From Amorphophallus konjac (taxonomy: Eukaryota; Streptophyta; Magnoliopsida; Alismatales; Araceae), in NCBI GenBank assembly GCA_022559845.1, contig CM040126.1:46060458-46124457 (forward strand): a DNA stretch of 64,000 bases, given 5' to 3'. A program made the position numbers and the translations under genes. Position 1 is the stretch's first letter. Each line of letters starts with the position of its first letter. The notes beneath the pieces were generated by a model, which searched no databases, was not told the DNA's origin, and saw only the letters and a list, made by a program, of their open reading frames with translations. Positions 9,892 to 22,262 of the stretch are shown here, in pieces.

Positions 9892-12813
9892 CAGAGACCT
9901 TAGCTCAGACAGATTCTTCGGTGGAGGGAGCTCTTGAATAGCCTTGATCTTGGAGGGATCAATCTCAATACCCCTATGCCGGACAATAAATCTAAGGAAT
10001 TTTCCGCTGGTCACGCCAAAGGCACACTTCATAGGGTTCATCTTTAGCTCGTATTTTCGTAGCCTTTGAAACACTACCCGCAGGTCCTGCAGATGGTCTT
10101 CTTTCTTTCTGGTCTTTACCACCAGGTCATCAACATAGCACTCCACCTTCTTGAAGAGCAAATCATCAAAAATCTTTGTCATGGCTCTTTGGTAAGTAGC
10201 GCCGGCATTTTTAAGGCCGAACGGCATTCTTTTGTAGTGGAATATTCCTTTTGGAGTGCGGAATGCAGTGTGTACTCTGTCTTTTTCAGCAATCCAAATT
10301 TGGTTGTATCTGGATGAACCGTCCATAAATGACAGGGCTTCATCACCAGTGGTTGCATCAATCATTACTTCAGTAATTGGCACTGGGAAATCATCCTTCG
10401 GGCAAGCCTTATTAAGGTCTCGGAAGTCAACACATATTCTGATCTGCCCATTTTTCTTCTTTACGGGCACTATGTTTTCCAGCCATGTGGTGTGCTGATT
10501 TTCTTCGACGAAGCTCACATCAATAAGCTTGTCGACCTCTTTATTGATTTGATTGATCAGCTCAGGTCGCATCCTCCTGGGCGGCTGTTTTATGGGGTTG
10601 GCTTCTGGATTAATCGCCAGCAGGTGCTGTGCCACATCGGGGTTTAATCTCGGCATTTCATCATACGTCCAAGTGAAGCAATCTTTAAACTCCCTCAGAA
10701 ATTGTATGTACTGTTCTCGAACCCTTGGTTCTAGTAGGACACTAAGAAAGGTCGGCCTTGGTTCCTCCTCTGTCCCCAAGTTTACTTCTACAAGCTCATC
10801 AACAGTGGCCTGGCCACCATCTTCAACTTCGGGTGGAGCCTCCTGCAAGTCAACAAAACCTCCCGGGATATAGTTTTCCTCAGTTTCAAAGTTCTCTAAT
10901 TCTTCATGCTGGACCCCGGCCGGTGATGACTCATCATACAGGGCAGAAACCGTGTGACTTTGTTCAGTTTGCCCATGGGATATGACCGGCTCCGTGTACT
11001 GCTTAAAGATTAGGTCTTCCACTTCCGGAGGCTTTGCTGGCGTATATTCCTCTGGGGGATCTATATCTTGTAGAGCTCGAACTTCTTCCAGAATACGCTC
11101 AAACTCCAAGCATTCTCTTGTATCATCAGAAATCCAGTCTTCATCCGGGGTTCCCGTGTCAAACTTTGCTTCGACCTGGAACAGGTCTTCTTTGCAGGAT
11201 ACTTCCTCCCAGCACTGACACACATCTTTTTCGTCAGATCTCTCTGCCTCTGGCTGGCTATTGGAAGGCCCATCATCCATTACAGACTGATATATAATTT
11301 CTTCATCCTCTGAGGGGTAATCATCATAACCCATCCCAGGAGGATCTTCATGTGAAAAGAAGGCGGAGATGACATCTACCTCGGCCTCATAGTATTCTTG
11401 TAGATTGTAGCCCAATCCTGGGTGCTGGGTGATCTTCATCAATTCCTTGTTGTTCTGGGGTGGATCCCAAAGTTCTTGGAATGCTTTCTTCTGGGCAACG
11501 GGCTGCAGTGAAGGCATCTGCAGTTTGGAGAACATCTGTGAGACCCGTTGTGTGGTATAGTCCAAGCCTATGATTAGCACCATTCGGCTTGTGGATTCTT
11601 CTGGGATCATGCAGTCCTGATCATCCTCCTCAACAGGCTCCCCGGTATAGAATATGATGGGAGGCTCACAGAAGCGAGGGACCTCCATAATCTTGAGTGG
11701 CAGCACTGTCTGACATTCCAAACTGGTGACGGGCTTGACCAGCCCTTCCGGTACCCTGACTTGTGTATATTTTTCTTTCATCTCTTCATCAGTATCATCG
11801 GGATGAATACTTGGAGGTGTAATCCGTGCAAAATCCCCGACATGAGAGATATGGGATACCTCATGCTTCTTGACATAGCCCCGTGGTGGCGGCGGAGACC
11901 AATCTTCTGTCTTTGCTATCGACTTCTTCTGACTAGTCACAGCTTCTTTGTTCTTATCTTTTCGCAGAATATCCGTATAATAGGATGCATCGAGCATGTG
12001 ACACTCGAAAACCTCAAAGGGGTGCAGATATGTGAACACCCTTTCCTCTTTACCATCATGACAGTACTTAATGCACTGATGCAGCGTGGAAGGCACTATC
12101 TGGTACTCATGCAACCACGGTCGCCCCAACAAGGCCTTGTATGTGGTGTTGGAATCAATCACATAAAATCGCACCACAGTGGTGAGGTCCCCCAGTGTGA
12201 GGTTGAAATCCGCTACCCCCAAAGGTGTCTCACACTTCTGGTTAAAGCCGGCAATCTTCATGTCTCTGACCTTAGTGAGGTGCATATCAAAGTAGTACTT
12301 CTGATAGACGCGGTATGGCAGAATATTCACAGCAGCCCTTGGATCTACCAGTATCCGGCTTAATGGCTGGCAGTTGAGATGTCCCCTCATGTATAGCGGC
12401 CTGTTGTGGCTGGGATTTGGAATCAACATGTCATCTTTAGTGAAGGTAAATGCCAGCCCAGAATTGACTTCTGTCAATAGTGCTTCGTACTATGCTGGCG
12501 ACTGTAGAGCATCAATAATTGTTTGGCGGGCATCCTCGCTCAAGGAAAGAATTTCTCATATAGAGAATCTGGTAGGGAGCCTCTTCAACATTTTCATAAT
12601 TTGGCTGCCTACCCGGACATTGGAGAGCCGCATTTCTTCTGCCCAGCGGGGCTTTGGAGGTTCTCGAGGTGCTTGCGGCATTGCCTGCCCACTTCTTGTC
12701 TCAGCTCCTTGGTTGGTTTCTTGAGGGACTTCTTCTGGAAAGACGGCCCTGGGTGTTGCTGGAGAATCTTTTTCTTCTTCCTCACCCTGTCTAGGTTGCA
12801 GAGCTGTTGGTTG
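9892..12813 (-). pseudogene. Element A pol, N-terminal part: aspartic protease and reverse transcriptase
   Basis: Minus strand, same frame as gag (12814-13941). A protease-like region near 12390-12330 (ILVDPRAAVNIL) keeps the catalytic Asp, but the residue expected to be Gly is Arg. An acidic linker follows (about 11600-10700), then RT (about 10580-9900) with ICVDFRDLNKACPKDDFP, MPFGLKNAGATYQRAM and the YVDD box. CVDFRDLNKACPKD is characteristic of Tat-lineage RTs. RT is cut at 9896 by solo LTR C and resumes at 7960. In-frame stops lie at 12558-12556 (TGA) and 12492-12490 (TAG, a likely CAG change). Confidence 0.85.
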
Positions 12814-13941
12814 CTAGTGCTTGTTACCTCTGGCTGGTGCAGTTTGTACTGGCTTTTCACCCTCTAAACTGGATAAGAATTCAAGGAATGACGGAGCTCC
12901 ATCCCCTTTCTTCTCTTCTTGGTATAGACTGGCAGGAGGAGGGATCTGGACACCTCGCATTTCAGGCTCTGGTATCTGATAAGGTTGCTCTCCCCTGAAA
13001 ATGATATTGTGATTGGCTGGCAGAGGACGTCCCCATCTTCTCCCAGAACGGGTAGCATGCGCCGAGGTGGAAGCTTCAGCATGGTTGGCTTCCAATGGCG
13101 TGGCTGATGCCTCTGTGTCATCATCCTCCCCAAGCAAGGTGAACATCACCGAGAGTGTATTGTAGTGTACTTTCATGACTTTCTTTTTTCTTATGCTCTT
13201 TGGCTGCCTTTTCTTCTTCTGGTGTTTTGGCTTTGCTGGCTCTTGCCCCCAGAAGGGTTCAGTATCATCTTTTTCCTGTTTTTCCTCTGATTTTTCTTCA
13301 ATGGTAAATTCTTCTAGCTGCTCCCAGAGTATGCAATCTTTCACCAACAGGGGCTTCGGCTCAGTGTGTTCATATTCGTCGAGCCTGTTGATATACTGTT
13401 GGAGACGTTTTGCCTCAGGACTTATTTCTTTTTGTGTGGGAAGCGGAGTCTGCCTCCTCCGATTGTAGGTGGGGATTCGGATGACCGGTTGCGTCTCAGC
13501 TAGATGCCAGATCGGCTTTACTGGAGGTGCACCCGTTTCTAGAGTGGCATTCCTAATGGATGGTCCAGTTGTTCCGGTAACATGTGTCTTTTTTCTGGTC
13601 TTCACCAGCTTTGTCTGCCATCCCTCCTGATCCCTTAGTGGGGTAAGGATGCATGCTTCATAAGTGCGCCTGGTGCATTCTTCAACAGCCTCTTCGGGTA
13701 ACTGCTGATATACAGAAATCATATTTGCAGCCATCCTCAGTGCTGGAGGTTCATGAGGGCGTGGAGGGTTCACCTGGTTATCCCCCAATTGCAGCTCACC
13801 CTTTTTGAACATACTTTCCATGACATCTTTGAAGACATAGCAGTTTTCTATAGTATGCCCCAGTCCCCGGTGATATGGACAGAACAGTAGGTCGTCCTTC
13901 TTTGGTGCATCGGCGGGTCTCTTTGGTTCGGGTAATGTTAC
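12814..13941 (-). pseudogene. Element A gag, C-terminal part
   Basis: Minus-strand frame continuing from gag at 25904 across the B insertion. A zinc-knuckle-like CPYHRGLGHTIENCYVFKD lies near 13880-13820. A Lys/Glu-rich, charged linker reaches 12814, where a TAG (12816-12814, likely CAG to TAG) interrupts the frame. The open frame seems to start at 14025 only because it reads into the LTR of B. The true coding edge is 13941. Confidence 0.8.
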
Positions 13942-15214
13942 TGTCACGCCCCGAGCGCGGAAGATTACCCGGAGGCATGACGCGTCTATATAGATCGTGT
14001 CAATCATGTAAATATCAGAGTGCACAAATAACTAAGATTTAACTCAAAATTTAATACAAATAGTACGAGCTGACAATTTTCACAATTAATCAAAGGACAA
14101 TTACATGTGTTTCCAGAGTCCAACGACTAGGCTTCAAATCTTGAGCAGTTCTAATCAAGTTGACTAATACAAATGACATAGATGAATTGATACAACCGAC
14201 ATAAGTGAACTAATACAATAACAAAAGGGACATGACAATTTGATAACTTCACTCTAACACTCATCACTAAGTCTCATTCCCTTCCGAGTGTTGGTTGGCA
14301 TCCAAATTACTTGAAAATATTAGAAAACAACTAGATGAGCGAATCGCTCAGTAGGAATTACATCTCAATATTTAACATGCTTTAAGTGATTTACAAGTTC
14401 GATTAATGTCAGTAGAGTTATGCATGTAGATGAGTAGATATCAAGGATTGTAAAAATCGACAAGAGCAGTGAAGGAATAACAAGTGAGAGTATAAGGATT
14501 CCAACTTCAATGCAGCAATAGCAAGAGATTTAAACAAGTAATAACTGGAATTAACGAAAATCTTTCCAAGAGAGTAAGAACTCATGTCAAGCAAGTAATA
14601 GAAAGTAATATAAATTCAAGCATGTAAAATTAGAATTGGCTATTTATCAATTTCATTCAAGCAAAACTTTACCCTTCTGCGGGTCTCAAGTCAAATCAAT
14701 CAAGTAATATCACGAGAATGAGTGAAATGTCTAAAGCCTAGCAAGCAAGTACTTCGATGCAATGCCAAACACCGTGGTCAATAAACTCCCATGGGCACAA
14801 GTACCTTCGGGTGCTCCTCCCCGGACCAGACCGGGCCCTATATGCACAGCATTAATCATGTCTGTCGACATCCACTCTCATTTATAGCCAATATGAAATT
14901 TCAAGGTTTAACTAGTATGATATATAAGGTAGAATTATGGAATGGAATTCAAGGGCGCATTAATGTGTAGGGATGAACTAGGAGTGGAAACCAGTAACGT
15001 TTGATACACGGAAAAAATTAGATAAGAGAGGTGCCTTATGGGCCACCTGACAATTTTAGAAACGACACCCTCACTGTGGGATGCCATTCCTGAGAATTAT
15101 ACAGGGTTTAGAGGACCCTGTTAGGAGTTAAATATCACCTCTCAGGCTGCCATCTATCAGTGGAGATGGCAAAAGCGAAAGCCTAACGATCAGGTTAACG
15201 CAATGAGCCAGCTG

Positions 15215-15655
15215 TAGTTCATCGCGTTAACCCTGCAGTTCATCGCGTCAACCCTGCGAACAGGCTGGGTCGACTCATCAGTTCATCGCGTCAACCCTGC
15301 GAACAGGCAGGGTCGACTCATCAGTTCATCGCATCAACCCTGCGAACAGGCAGGGTCGACTCTACAGTTCATCGCGTCAACGCGGTGAACAAGCAGGGTC
15401 GACCCTGTCAACAGGCAGGGTCGCCTCTGCCGTTCACTGCGTCAACGCGGTGAACAGGCAGGGTCGACCCTGTCAACAAGCAGGGTCGACCCTGTCAACA
15501 AGCAGGGTCGACCCTGTCAACAGGCAGGGTTGACTCTACCGTTCACTGCATCAACGCGGTGAACAGGCAGGGTCGACCCTGTCAACAGGCAGGGTCGACT
15601 TTGCCGTTCATCGCGTCAACGCGGTGAACTGGCAGGGTCGACTCTGCAGTTCAAA
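15215..15655. repeat. GTCGAC-rich tandem array in the B 3' LTR
   Basis: Repeats of the words CAGGGTCGACCCTGTCAACAGG and GTTCATCGCGTCAAC at a step of about 25-35 bp. The matching array in the other LTR is at 23545-24000. Confidence 0.85.
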
Positions 15656-16039
15656 TCTGCTCAAAATGGCTTAAGGTATTAATCTTTGATTAAGCTAGGG
15701 TATTAACCTTTGATTTAAGTTTATTTAGGTAAAACTGATGACATGGATAGATAGAGAAAACTGTAAGGATTATAGATCTTTATTCATGCATTCGTTTCAT
15801 GCTTTAGTTGCTTAAATATCAGATTTTTAACATGACGTATCATACAAGCTTTCATTTTTAAAGGAACTAAATGGAGACAAGGTTTCTAGATATGCTACCT
15901 AACAGATTAATTAGGTATGCTAGTTAGTTAGTAGATCAACTAACATGTTAATTAGGTATGTTAACAGGTTAGTTAAACTAATAAGTTACGTAAAAATACG
16001 ATAAAACTTGCGTTAAACGGATATATCGTATGGATATGA

Positions 16040-16515
16040 AGCTAATACATGCCAACTACCCTAGATTGAAGCTAATACATGCTCATCAATGCTAATCATC
16101 TTGGGTATAAGGCTACTACATGCTAATTATCTTGGTACGAGGCTATTACATGCTAATCATCCTAGATTTAAGCTAACACATACTAATTATTCTAGGTATG
16201 ATACTAATACTTGCTAATTATCTTGTGTATGAAGCTAATACACGCTAATCATCCTAGATTTAAGCCAACACATGCTAATTATTCTAGGTATGAGACTAAT
16301 ACTTGCTAATTATCTTCGGTATGAAGCTAATACACGCTAATCATCCTAGATTTAAGCCAACACATGCTAATTATTCTAGGTATGAGACTAATACTTGCTA
16401 ATATTTGCTAATACAGGCTAATTATTTTGGGTGTAATGCTAATACATGCTAATTATCTTAGGTATGAAGCTAATACATGCTAATCATCCTAGATTTAAGC
16501 TAACACATGCTTTAT
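16040..16515. repeat. GCTAATACATGCTAATTAT tandem array in the B 3' LTR
   Basis: AT-rich units of about 30-40 bp of the type GAAGCTAATACATGCTAAT, alternating with CATCCTAGATTTAAGC and TATTCTAGGTATGA. The homologous array is at 24380-24860. Confidence 0.85.
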
Positions 16516-17168
16516 GAACACTAAATATCGCATGGAAATGAGCTTAAGACTAAATGCCTAGACTAATCATCCTAGATTAGCTACTAGTTTAGTTAAAAGT
16601 TGAGAACACCTACCTCTGTGAAGTGGCAGTAGTTGTAGCAAATGGAAGAAGCAACTCTTCCCTTCTCTACAACCCTTCAGAAGTGTCTCCCCTTCTCAAC
16701 AGCAAGCCTTCTAGCCAACGAAGGTTTGCTTCGTTAGGAGTATAATATAAGGTTTGAGTTGGCAAGAGGGGAAACAAGATCCGTGAAAATCGGATCTCAG
16801 TGGGATGCCAGCTTATACAGGCTGTTGGGGATAAGGAAATCGAAAGGTTGTCTGGTGGATTGTAGCTACTATGAGAGGGTGGTTTATTTATTTTAAACTT
16901 CCCACTTAACTTTCATGATTTTTATCTTTAAAATTTGATGGAGTTAGTTAATGAAATTTCATGGATAAGATCCTTATAGTTTTCTCTATTTTTACATATA
17001 ATTTTTTTTGAAAAATTCTTTTTAAATAAAAAGTGATACTATTCATGGCACTATTCACGTATGAAAAGGACAGATGCCAACGCAGGTTTGTCTAAAAAAT
17101 CACAAGCCTGGAGGGGGGGTCGTGTATTACTAGCCTATCGTATATAATTATTTGGCACAAAACATAAA

Positions 17169-17243
17169 TGGTGGATGCCAGGATTTGAACCCTGGTCATT
17201 GGGTTGAAAGGCAAGTTACTTAACCAACTACACTAAGAAGCCA
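17169..17243 (-). repeat. tRNA-like unit 1 in the B 3' LTR
   Basis: On the minus strand, 75 nt have a tRNA outline: an A-box-like TAGTGTAGTTGG, a B-box-like GGTTCAAATCC inside a CCAGG/CCTGG stem, and a terminal CCA. The acceptor and anticodon stems pair poorly, so it is unlikely to be a working tRNA gene. Units 1 and 2 sit in a tandem duplication of about 163 bp. Confidence 0.6.
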
Positions 17244-17331
17244 CTTGTTAAGTGAATAATCTTTACATATGATAACTTCGTGTTCCTACTTCTTACATAA
17301 TAACATATAATTATTTGGCAATAAACGTAAA

Positions 17332-17406
17332 TGGTGGATGCTAGGATTTGAACCTTGGTCATTGGGTTGAAAGGCAAGTTACTTAACCAACTACACTAGG
17401 AAGCCA
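17332..17406 (-). repeat. tRNA-like unit 2 in the B 3' LTR
   Basis: Tandem copy of the unit at 17169, with a few substitutions (GCTAGGATTTGAACC in the T-arm region on the plus strand). Confidence 0.6.
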
Positions 17407-17555
17407 CTTATTAAGTGAATAATTCTTTACATATGATAACTTCGTGTTCCCACTTCTTACATAAACTTCCTAAAGAGTTTATCTAATATTTTTTTTATTT
17501 GGAAAATATTAATAATAATAATTTTTTTATCATTTTTTTTATACGGGGTGCTACA

Positions 17556-17566
17556 CCCTCCCCTAC
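17556..17566 (-). promoter_or_regulatory. Element B polypurine tract
   Basis: On the minus strand AGTAGGGGAGGG lies directly against the start of the 3' LTR, as expected for the plus-strand primer. Confidence 0.75.
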
Positions 17567-17653
17567 TTAAAAGAATTTGGTCCCCAAATTCAATTGTATA
17601 AGGGTAAATTCAACTACATAAGGATAATGGAGAAAGTATAAGATACTTGCCGA

Positions 17654-20600
17654 CTAAAATAGTATTGGGTATCTTCTCTTCATAGATTCCTCGATCTCCC
17701 AAGTTGCTTCTTGCTCCGAGCATCGATTCCATTAGATTTTTACCATAGGGATCGTCTTGCTCCTTAGAACTCGAACTTCGCGGTCGAGGATCCGCATTGG
17801 CCTTTGCTCATAGGTGAGGTCATTCTGTATCACCAAGTCAGTGTGATCGATGACGTGTGAGAAATCGTGCACGTATTTCTTTAGCATAGAAACATGAAAT
17901 ATGTTGTGCATTTCTGACAGTTGTGGAGGTAGGGCGATACGATAAGCCACTTCACCTACCCTTTCCAATACTTCGAATGGACCGATAAACCTTGGTGTTA
18001 ATTTGCCTTTAACACCAAATCTTCTAATGCCTCGGCCGGGAGATACCTTGAGGAAAACATGATCTCCGACTTGAAATTCCAGGTCTCGCCTTCTGTTATC
18101 GGCATAAGATTTCTGCCTGGACTGTGCTATCATTAACCTTTCTCTAATGAGTTGTATCTTCTCGGTAGAATCTCGCACCATGTCAGGACCTAGAATTTGT
18201 TTTTCACCGACTTCATCCCATCATATGGGAGATCGGCAACTCCTGCCATATAATGCCTCAAAAGGTGCCATTTGTATGCTGGCTTGATAGCTGTTGTTAT
18301 ATGCAAATTCGGCTAGTGGTAAGTGGTCATTCCAACTACCGCCGAAGTCTATAATGCATGCCCTTAACATATCTTCCACAACTTGATTAGTCCTCTCGGT
18401 CTGTCCATCTGTCTGGGGATGAAAAGCAGTGTTGTAGTTGAGTCTCGTCCCCAAGGAGTGTTGCAGGCTCTTCCAGAAATAAGAGGTGAAGCGCGGGTCT
18501 CGGCCAGAAACAATCGAGACGGGAACTCCATGCAATCTAACCATTTCCTTCATATACAGGGCAGCAAGTACGTCGACTGACCATCGACTTTTGATGGGTA
18601 AGAAATGGGCCAATTTAGTTAACCGGTCGATAATTACCCAAATTCCATCATATCCGCCCCTAGACTTGGGCAAACCCATGATAAAGTCCATGCCAATGTC
18701 TTCCCACTTCCACTTGGGAATATCCAGCGGATGTAGCCTTCCAGCGGGTTTTTGATGTTCCGCCTTCACTTGTTGGCATGTGAGGTAACGAGACACAAAA
18801 TCTGCTACCTCCCTTTTCATGTTAGGCCACCAGAAAGTTCTTTTCAAGTCTTGGTACATCTTAGTAGCTCCAGGGTGGATTGTGTACCTCGATCTATGAG
18901 CTTCTTCAAGAATCTTCTTCTTCAATTCGGGAAAATCGGGCACACATGTCCATGCATGAAATAGTAATCTGCCATCAGGTGCCAGCTTGAAATCCAGTCT
19001 CTCGTCCAGCTTGCTTTTTATCTCCACTAGCGAGGGATCCTCTTCTTGTAACTTCTTGATTTCAGGTAGCAAATCTGGATGTAGGCTCATATGAGATAGA
19101 ATAATACACATGTTCTTCTCATCTGTGCTGATATCAAGCTCAGAGAATTTCTCCAGCAATTTCCATTCTTGTATCATGCAGTTGGCCAATATTGTTCTCG
19201 ACTTTCGACTAAGGGCATCAGCTACAGAATTACCCTTACCAGGATGGTACTGTATAGTAAAGTCGAAATCCTTGAGATACTCGAGCCAACGCCTTTGCCG
19301 CATGTTCAGCTCCTTTTGGGAGAATAAGTACTTAAGGCTTTTATGATCGGAGTACACAGTGAATTGTTCTCCGTAGAGATAGTGCCTCCAGATCTTTAAA
19401 GCGAATACTACTGCGGCCAGTTCTAAGTCGTGAACTGGGTAGTTCACTTCATGTTTCTTCAATTGTCGGGAAGAGTATGCAATGACTCTCCCATTATGCA
19501 TCAATACACATCCGAGGCCAATACCAGAAGCATCGGTATATACCTCGTATTTTTCTCCTTCCATTGGTAATGATAAGACTGGAGTAGTGGTCAAGAGATC
19601 CTTCAAAGTTTGGAAACTCTTTTCATAGTCTTCCTTCCACTCATAAGGCACTTCCTTGCGGGTTAACCTGGTCAAGGGAACAGCAATTTTGGAGAAGTCC
19701 TTTATAAAACGCCGGTAGTAACCAGCTAGACCCAAGAAGCTCCGAATCTCAGTTACATTTGTGAGTTGTTCCCAGTTCTTCACGGCTTCGACCTTTGATG
19801 GGTCAACAACAATTCCGTTCTTCGAAATGATATGGCCTAAGAAGGATACTTCCTTGAGCCAAAACTCACATTTGCTGAATTTGGCATATAGCTTGTTTCC
19901 CCTTAATATCTGCAATGCCTTCTTGAGGTGTTCTTCATGATCCTCTTCAGTCTTTGAATAGATCAGAATATCATCAATAAAGACCACAATAAATTGGTCT
20001 AAATAGGGCCTGAATATGTTGTTCATTAACTGCATAAAAGCTGCGGGGACATTTGTTAGTCCGAAAGGCATAACAGTAAATTCGTAATGCCCATACCTGC
20101 TTCGGAATGCAGTTTTATGAATGTCTTCTTCTTTGATCTTCAATTGGTGGTAACCAGAACGAAGATCAATCTTGGAGAAATATAAAGCTTCAGATAGTTG
20201 ATCGAACAGCTCATCAATCCTTGGCAGTGGATACTTGTTCTTGATTGTAAGGTGATTTAGCTGCCGATAATCTATGCATAATCTCATCGATCCGTCCTTC
20301 TTTTTGACGAATAGCACGGGTGCTCCCCATGGGGAGGTACTCGACCTGATGAAACTCTTGTTCAATAACTCCATTAGCTGCTCTTTTAGTTCCTTCAGCT
20401 CAGTAGGGGACATTCTGTATGGTGCCCTGGAAATAGGACGAGCACCAGGGACAAGGTCGATTGTGAACGATACTTCCCTTTCCGGGGGTAAGCCGGTTAA
20501 ATCTTCTGGAAAAATATCGGAAAAATCCTGAATTACACGGATGTCTTCAAGTTTAACCTTCTCGACTTCCGTGACAGTCACGAATGCTATGAAAGTCATG

Positions 20601-22006
20601 CATCCCTTATTCATAAGTTTACTAGCTCGGAGTGCTGATATAAGAAGTGATTTACTCCGAGGGCTATTGTAAACTAGCTCTGGGAAATCTATGAAAGTTA
20701 CCTTGCCATGCCGGCAATCTACCGTTGCTTGATATGTGGATAGCCAGTCGGCACCTAGTATGACATCATAACCCTTTATATCTAGGCATATCAGGTCAGC
20801 AGGTAAATTATTTCCCGTAATCATCACTTCACAGTTTGGATAGTGATAAGTGATATCAGACTCATTCCCAAGAGGTGTAGATATGACCAAATCTAACAGT
20901 TCATGTTTCTTAGAAAATGAAGCAGCAAAGTTCTTGGAAACGAATGAATGAGTTGCTCCGGTATCAAATAAAACTTGAGCAGTTTTTGAACAAATAGTGA
21001 GAGTACCTTCCACAATTCCACCTTTAGTGGGTTTCGTCTCTTGGAGAGCTTGCAGACGGCCTTGTTTCTTTACCGGACGCTTCTCGTCTTTGGTGTCTTG
21101 TTCCTTCATCAAGGGGGAGTCGGGGATTCGATACTCTCGACTCCCACATCGAAGGCAAGCTCCTAACTTTCTCCAGCATTCCTCGGTCTTATGACCAGCT
21201 TTATCACAATACTTGCAAAGCTCCTTTGATGGTGTGGTGGTGGAGAATGGCCTGTCATTCTTCTGGAATTTCTTTGCCTTGGAGGGCTCCCCTCCCATGA
21301 AGAATCGCTTCTTGTTGAAGGATTGTTTGAATTTTCCCGGTCTTGTAACGGGTTCCTTCTTGTCTCTTCCTCGGATTCTCTCAGATAATTCGGTGGCATC
21401 TTCCAGCAGTTGAGCATGTCGAACCATCTCCGAATAGACTTGGACGTCCATCGGGGCAAGTTGTGTGATATAATGGGGCCGAAGCCCGTTGAGGAATCTT
21501 CTCGCCTTCATCTTTTCTGTACACACCAAGTGGGGTGCATACCTAGATAATCTGGAGAACTGGGCCTCATACTCGGCCACTTTCAAGCCCCGTTGTTTTA
21601 GAACGGCGAATTTCGTGGCCTTCTTTTCCTGGATATGATCGAAGAAGTACTTGTTGTTGAAATGCTCCGTGAATTCATCCCATGTAACATGGTATTCTGG
21701 CAGTGTTGCTTCTATGGATTCCCACCAGCATCGAGCGTCCCGCTCAAGTTGAAATACAACCAGTAAAACCTTCTCTTCATCCGCACATTGCATCACACGG
21801 AAGATTCGTTCCATCTCCTTTAGCCAATTCTCGACATCCTCGGGGTCGGACGAACCCGTGAACCTCGGTGGGTTCATGTTACAGAAACTTCGGTGGAGAT
21901 CTCCCGCTCCACGATTTGCTCCACCTTGGGCCACTTGCTGTAGTGTCTGTGTGAGGCCTTGCACGGTGCGTTGCATCTCGCGCCATTGTGCTCTTTCAGC
22001 AGCCAT
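17654..22006 (-). pseudogene. Element B gag-pol polyprotein with chromodomain
   Basis: One minus-strand frame starts at ATG 22006. In order it holds gag (about residues 40-210), a CX2CX4HX4C knuckle ([14 protein letters not shown]) followed by a degenerate second one, protease ([10 protein letters not shown]), RT (about 540-720, FIDDILIYS), RNase H ([11 protein letters not shown] start), integrase with HHCC finger and core ([32 protein letters not shown]), then the integrase C-terminal domain and a chromodomain ending at 17654. Only two stops interrupt it: TGA at 18223-18221 in the integrase and TAA at 17734-17732 at the chromodomain. It is otherwise full length for a Tekay-type polyprotein. 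Confidence 0.92.
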
Positions 22007-22250
22007 GATCCTACAAAAATGTTTAGAGTGTTTAAGTAAGATAAGGGTCGGTTTTTACTTATAAGGGTAAAGTCATTAGACATCTTAACCCATGGCTCTA
22101 TCCATCTCACCAGGTAAGGTCTACTTATATCCTTAGACTTCTCTAACCCTGGACTTAGGTTTTTACCTATCCTTGAACTCAAGTTTTTACTTAGATTTTA
22201 ATTTCTAACCATTTATTTTTTTTTCTAAATCCCTAGGTTTGAAAACCTAG
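22007..22250 (-). other. Element B 5' leader
   Basis: Untranslated stretch between the primer binding site and the gag ATG. It is T-rich on the minus strand, with no coding frame. Confidence 0.6.
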
Positions 22251-22262
22251 GCTCTGATACCA
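22251..22262 (-). promoter_or_regulatory. Element B primer binding site (initiator Met tRNA type)
   Basis: On the minus strand TGGTATCAGAGC begins a few bases inside the 5' LTR end, matching the usual plant site complementary to initiator Met tRNA. Confidence 0.9.

Larger units (their letters stand above)
13942..17555 (-). repeat. Element B 3' LTR
   Basis: About 3.6 kb, from TGTCACGCC to GGTGCTACA on the plus strand. It pairs with 22270-25903 along its whole length. It includes two internal tandem arrays and two tRNA-like units, all present in both copies. Confidence 0.93.

Noticed and set aside
10066..12363. Several plus-strand ORFs of 80-200 codons
   Set aside because: They are complements of the element A pol region and have no independent features.
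15215..15655. CRISPR-like regular short repeats
   Set aside because: Units vary in length, have no unique spacers and are duplicated in the other LTR of B. These are LTR tandem repeats in a plant genome.
17169..17243. A functional tRNA gene
   Set aside because: The acceptor and anticodon stems pair poorly and the unit is part of a duplicated LTR segment.
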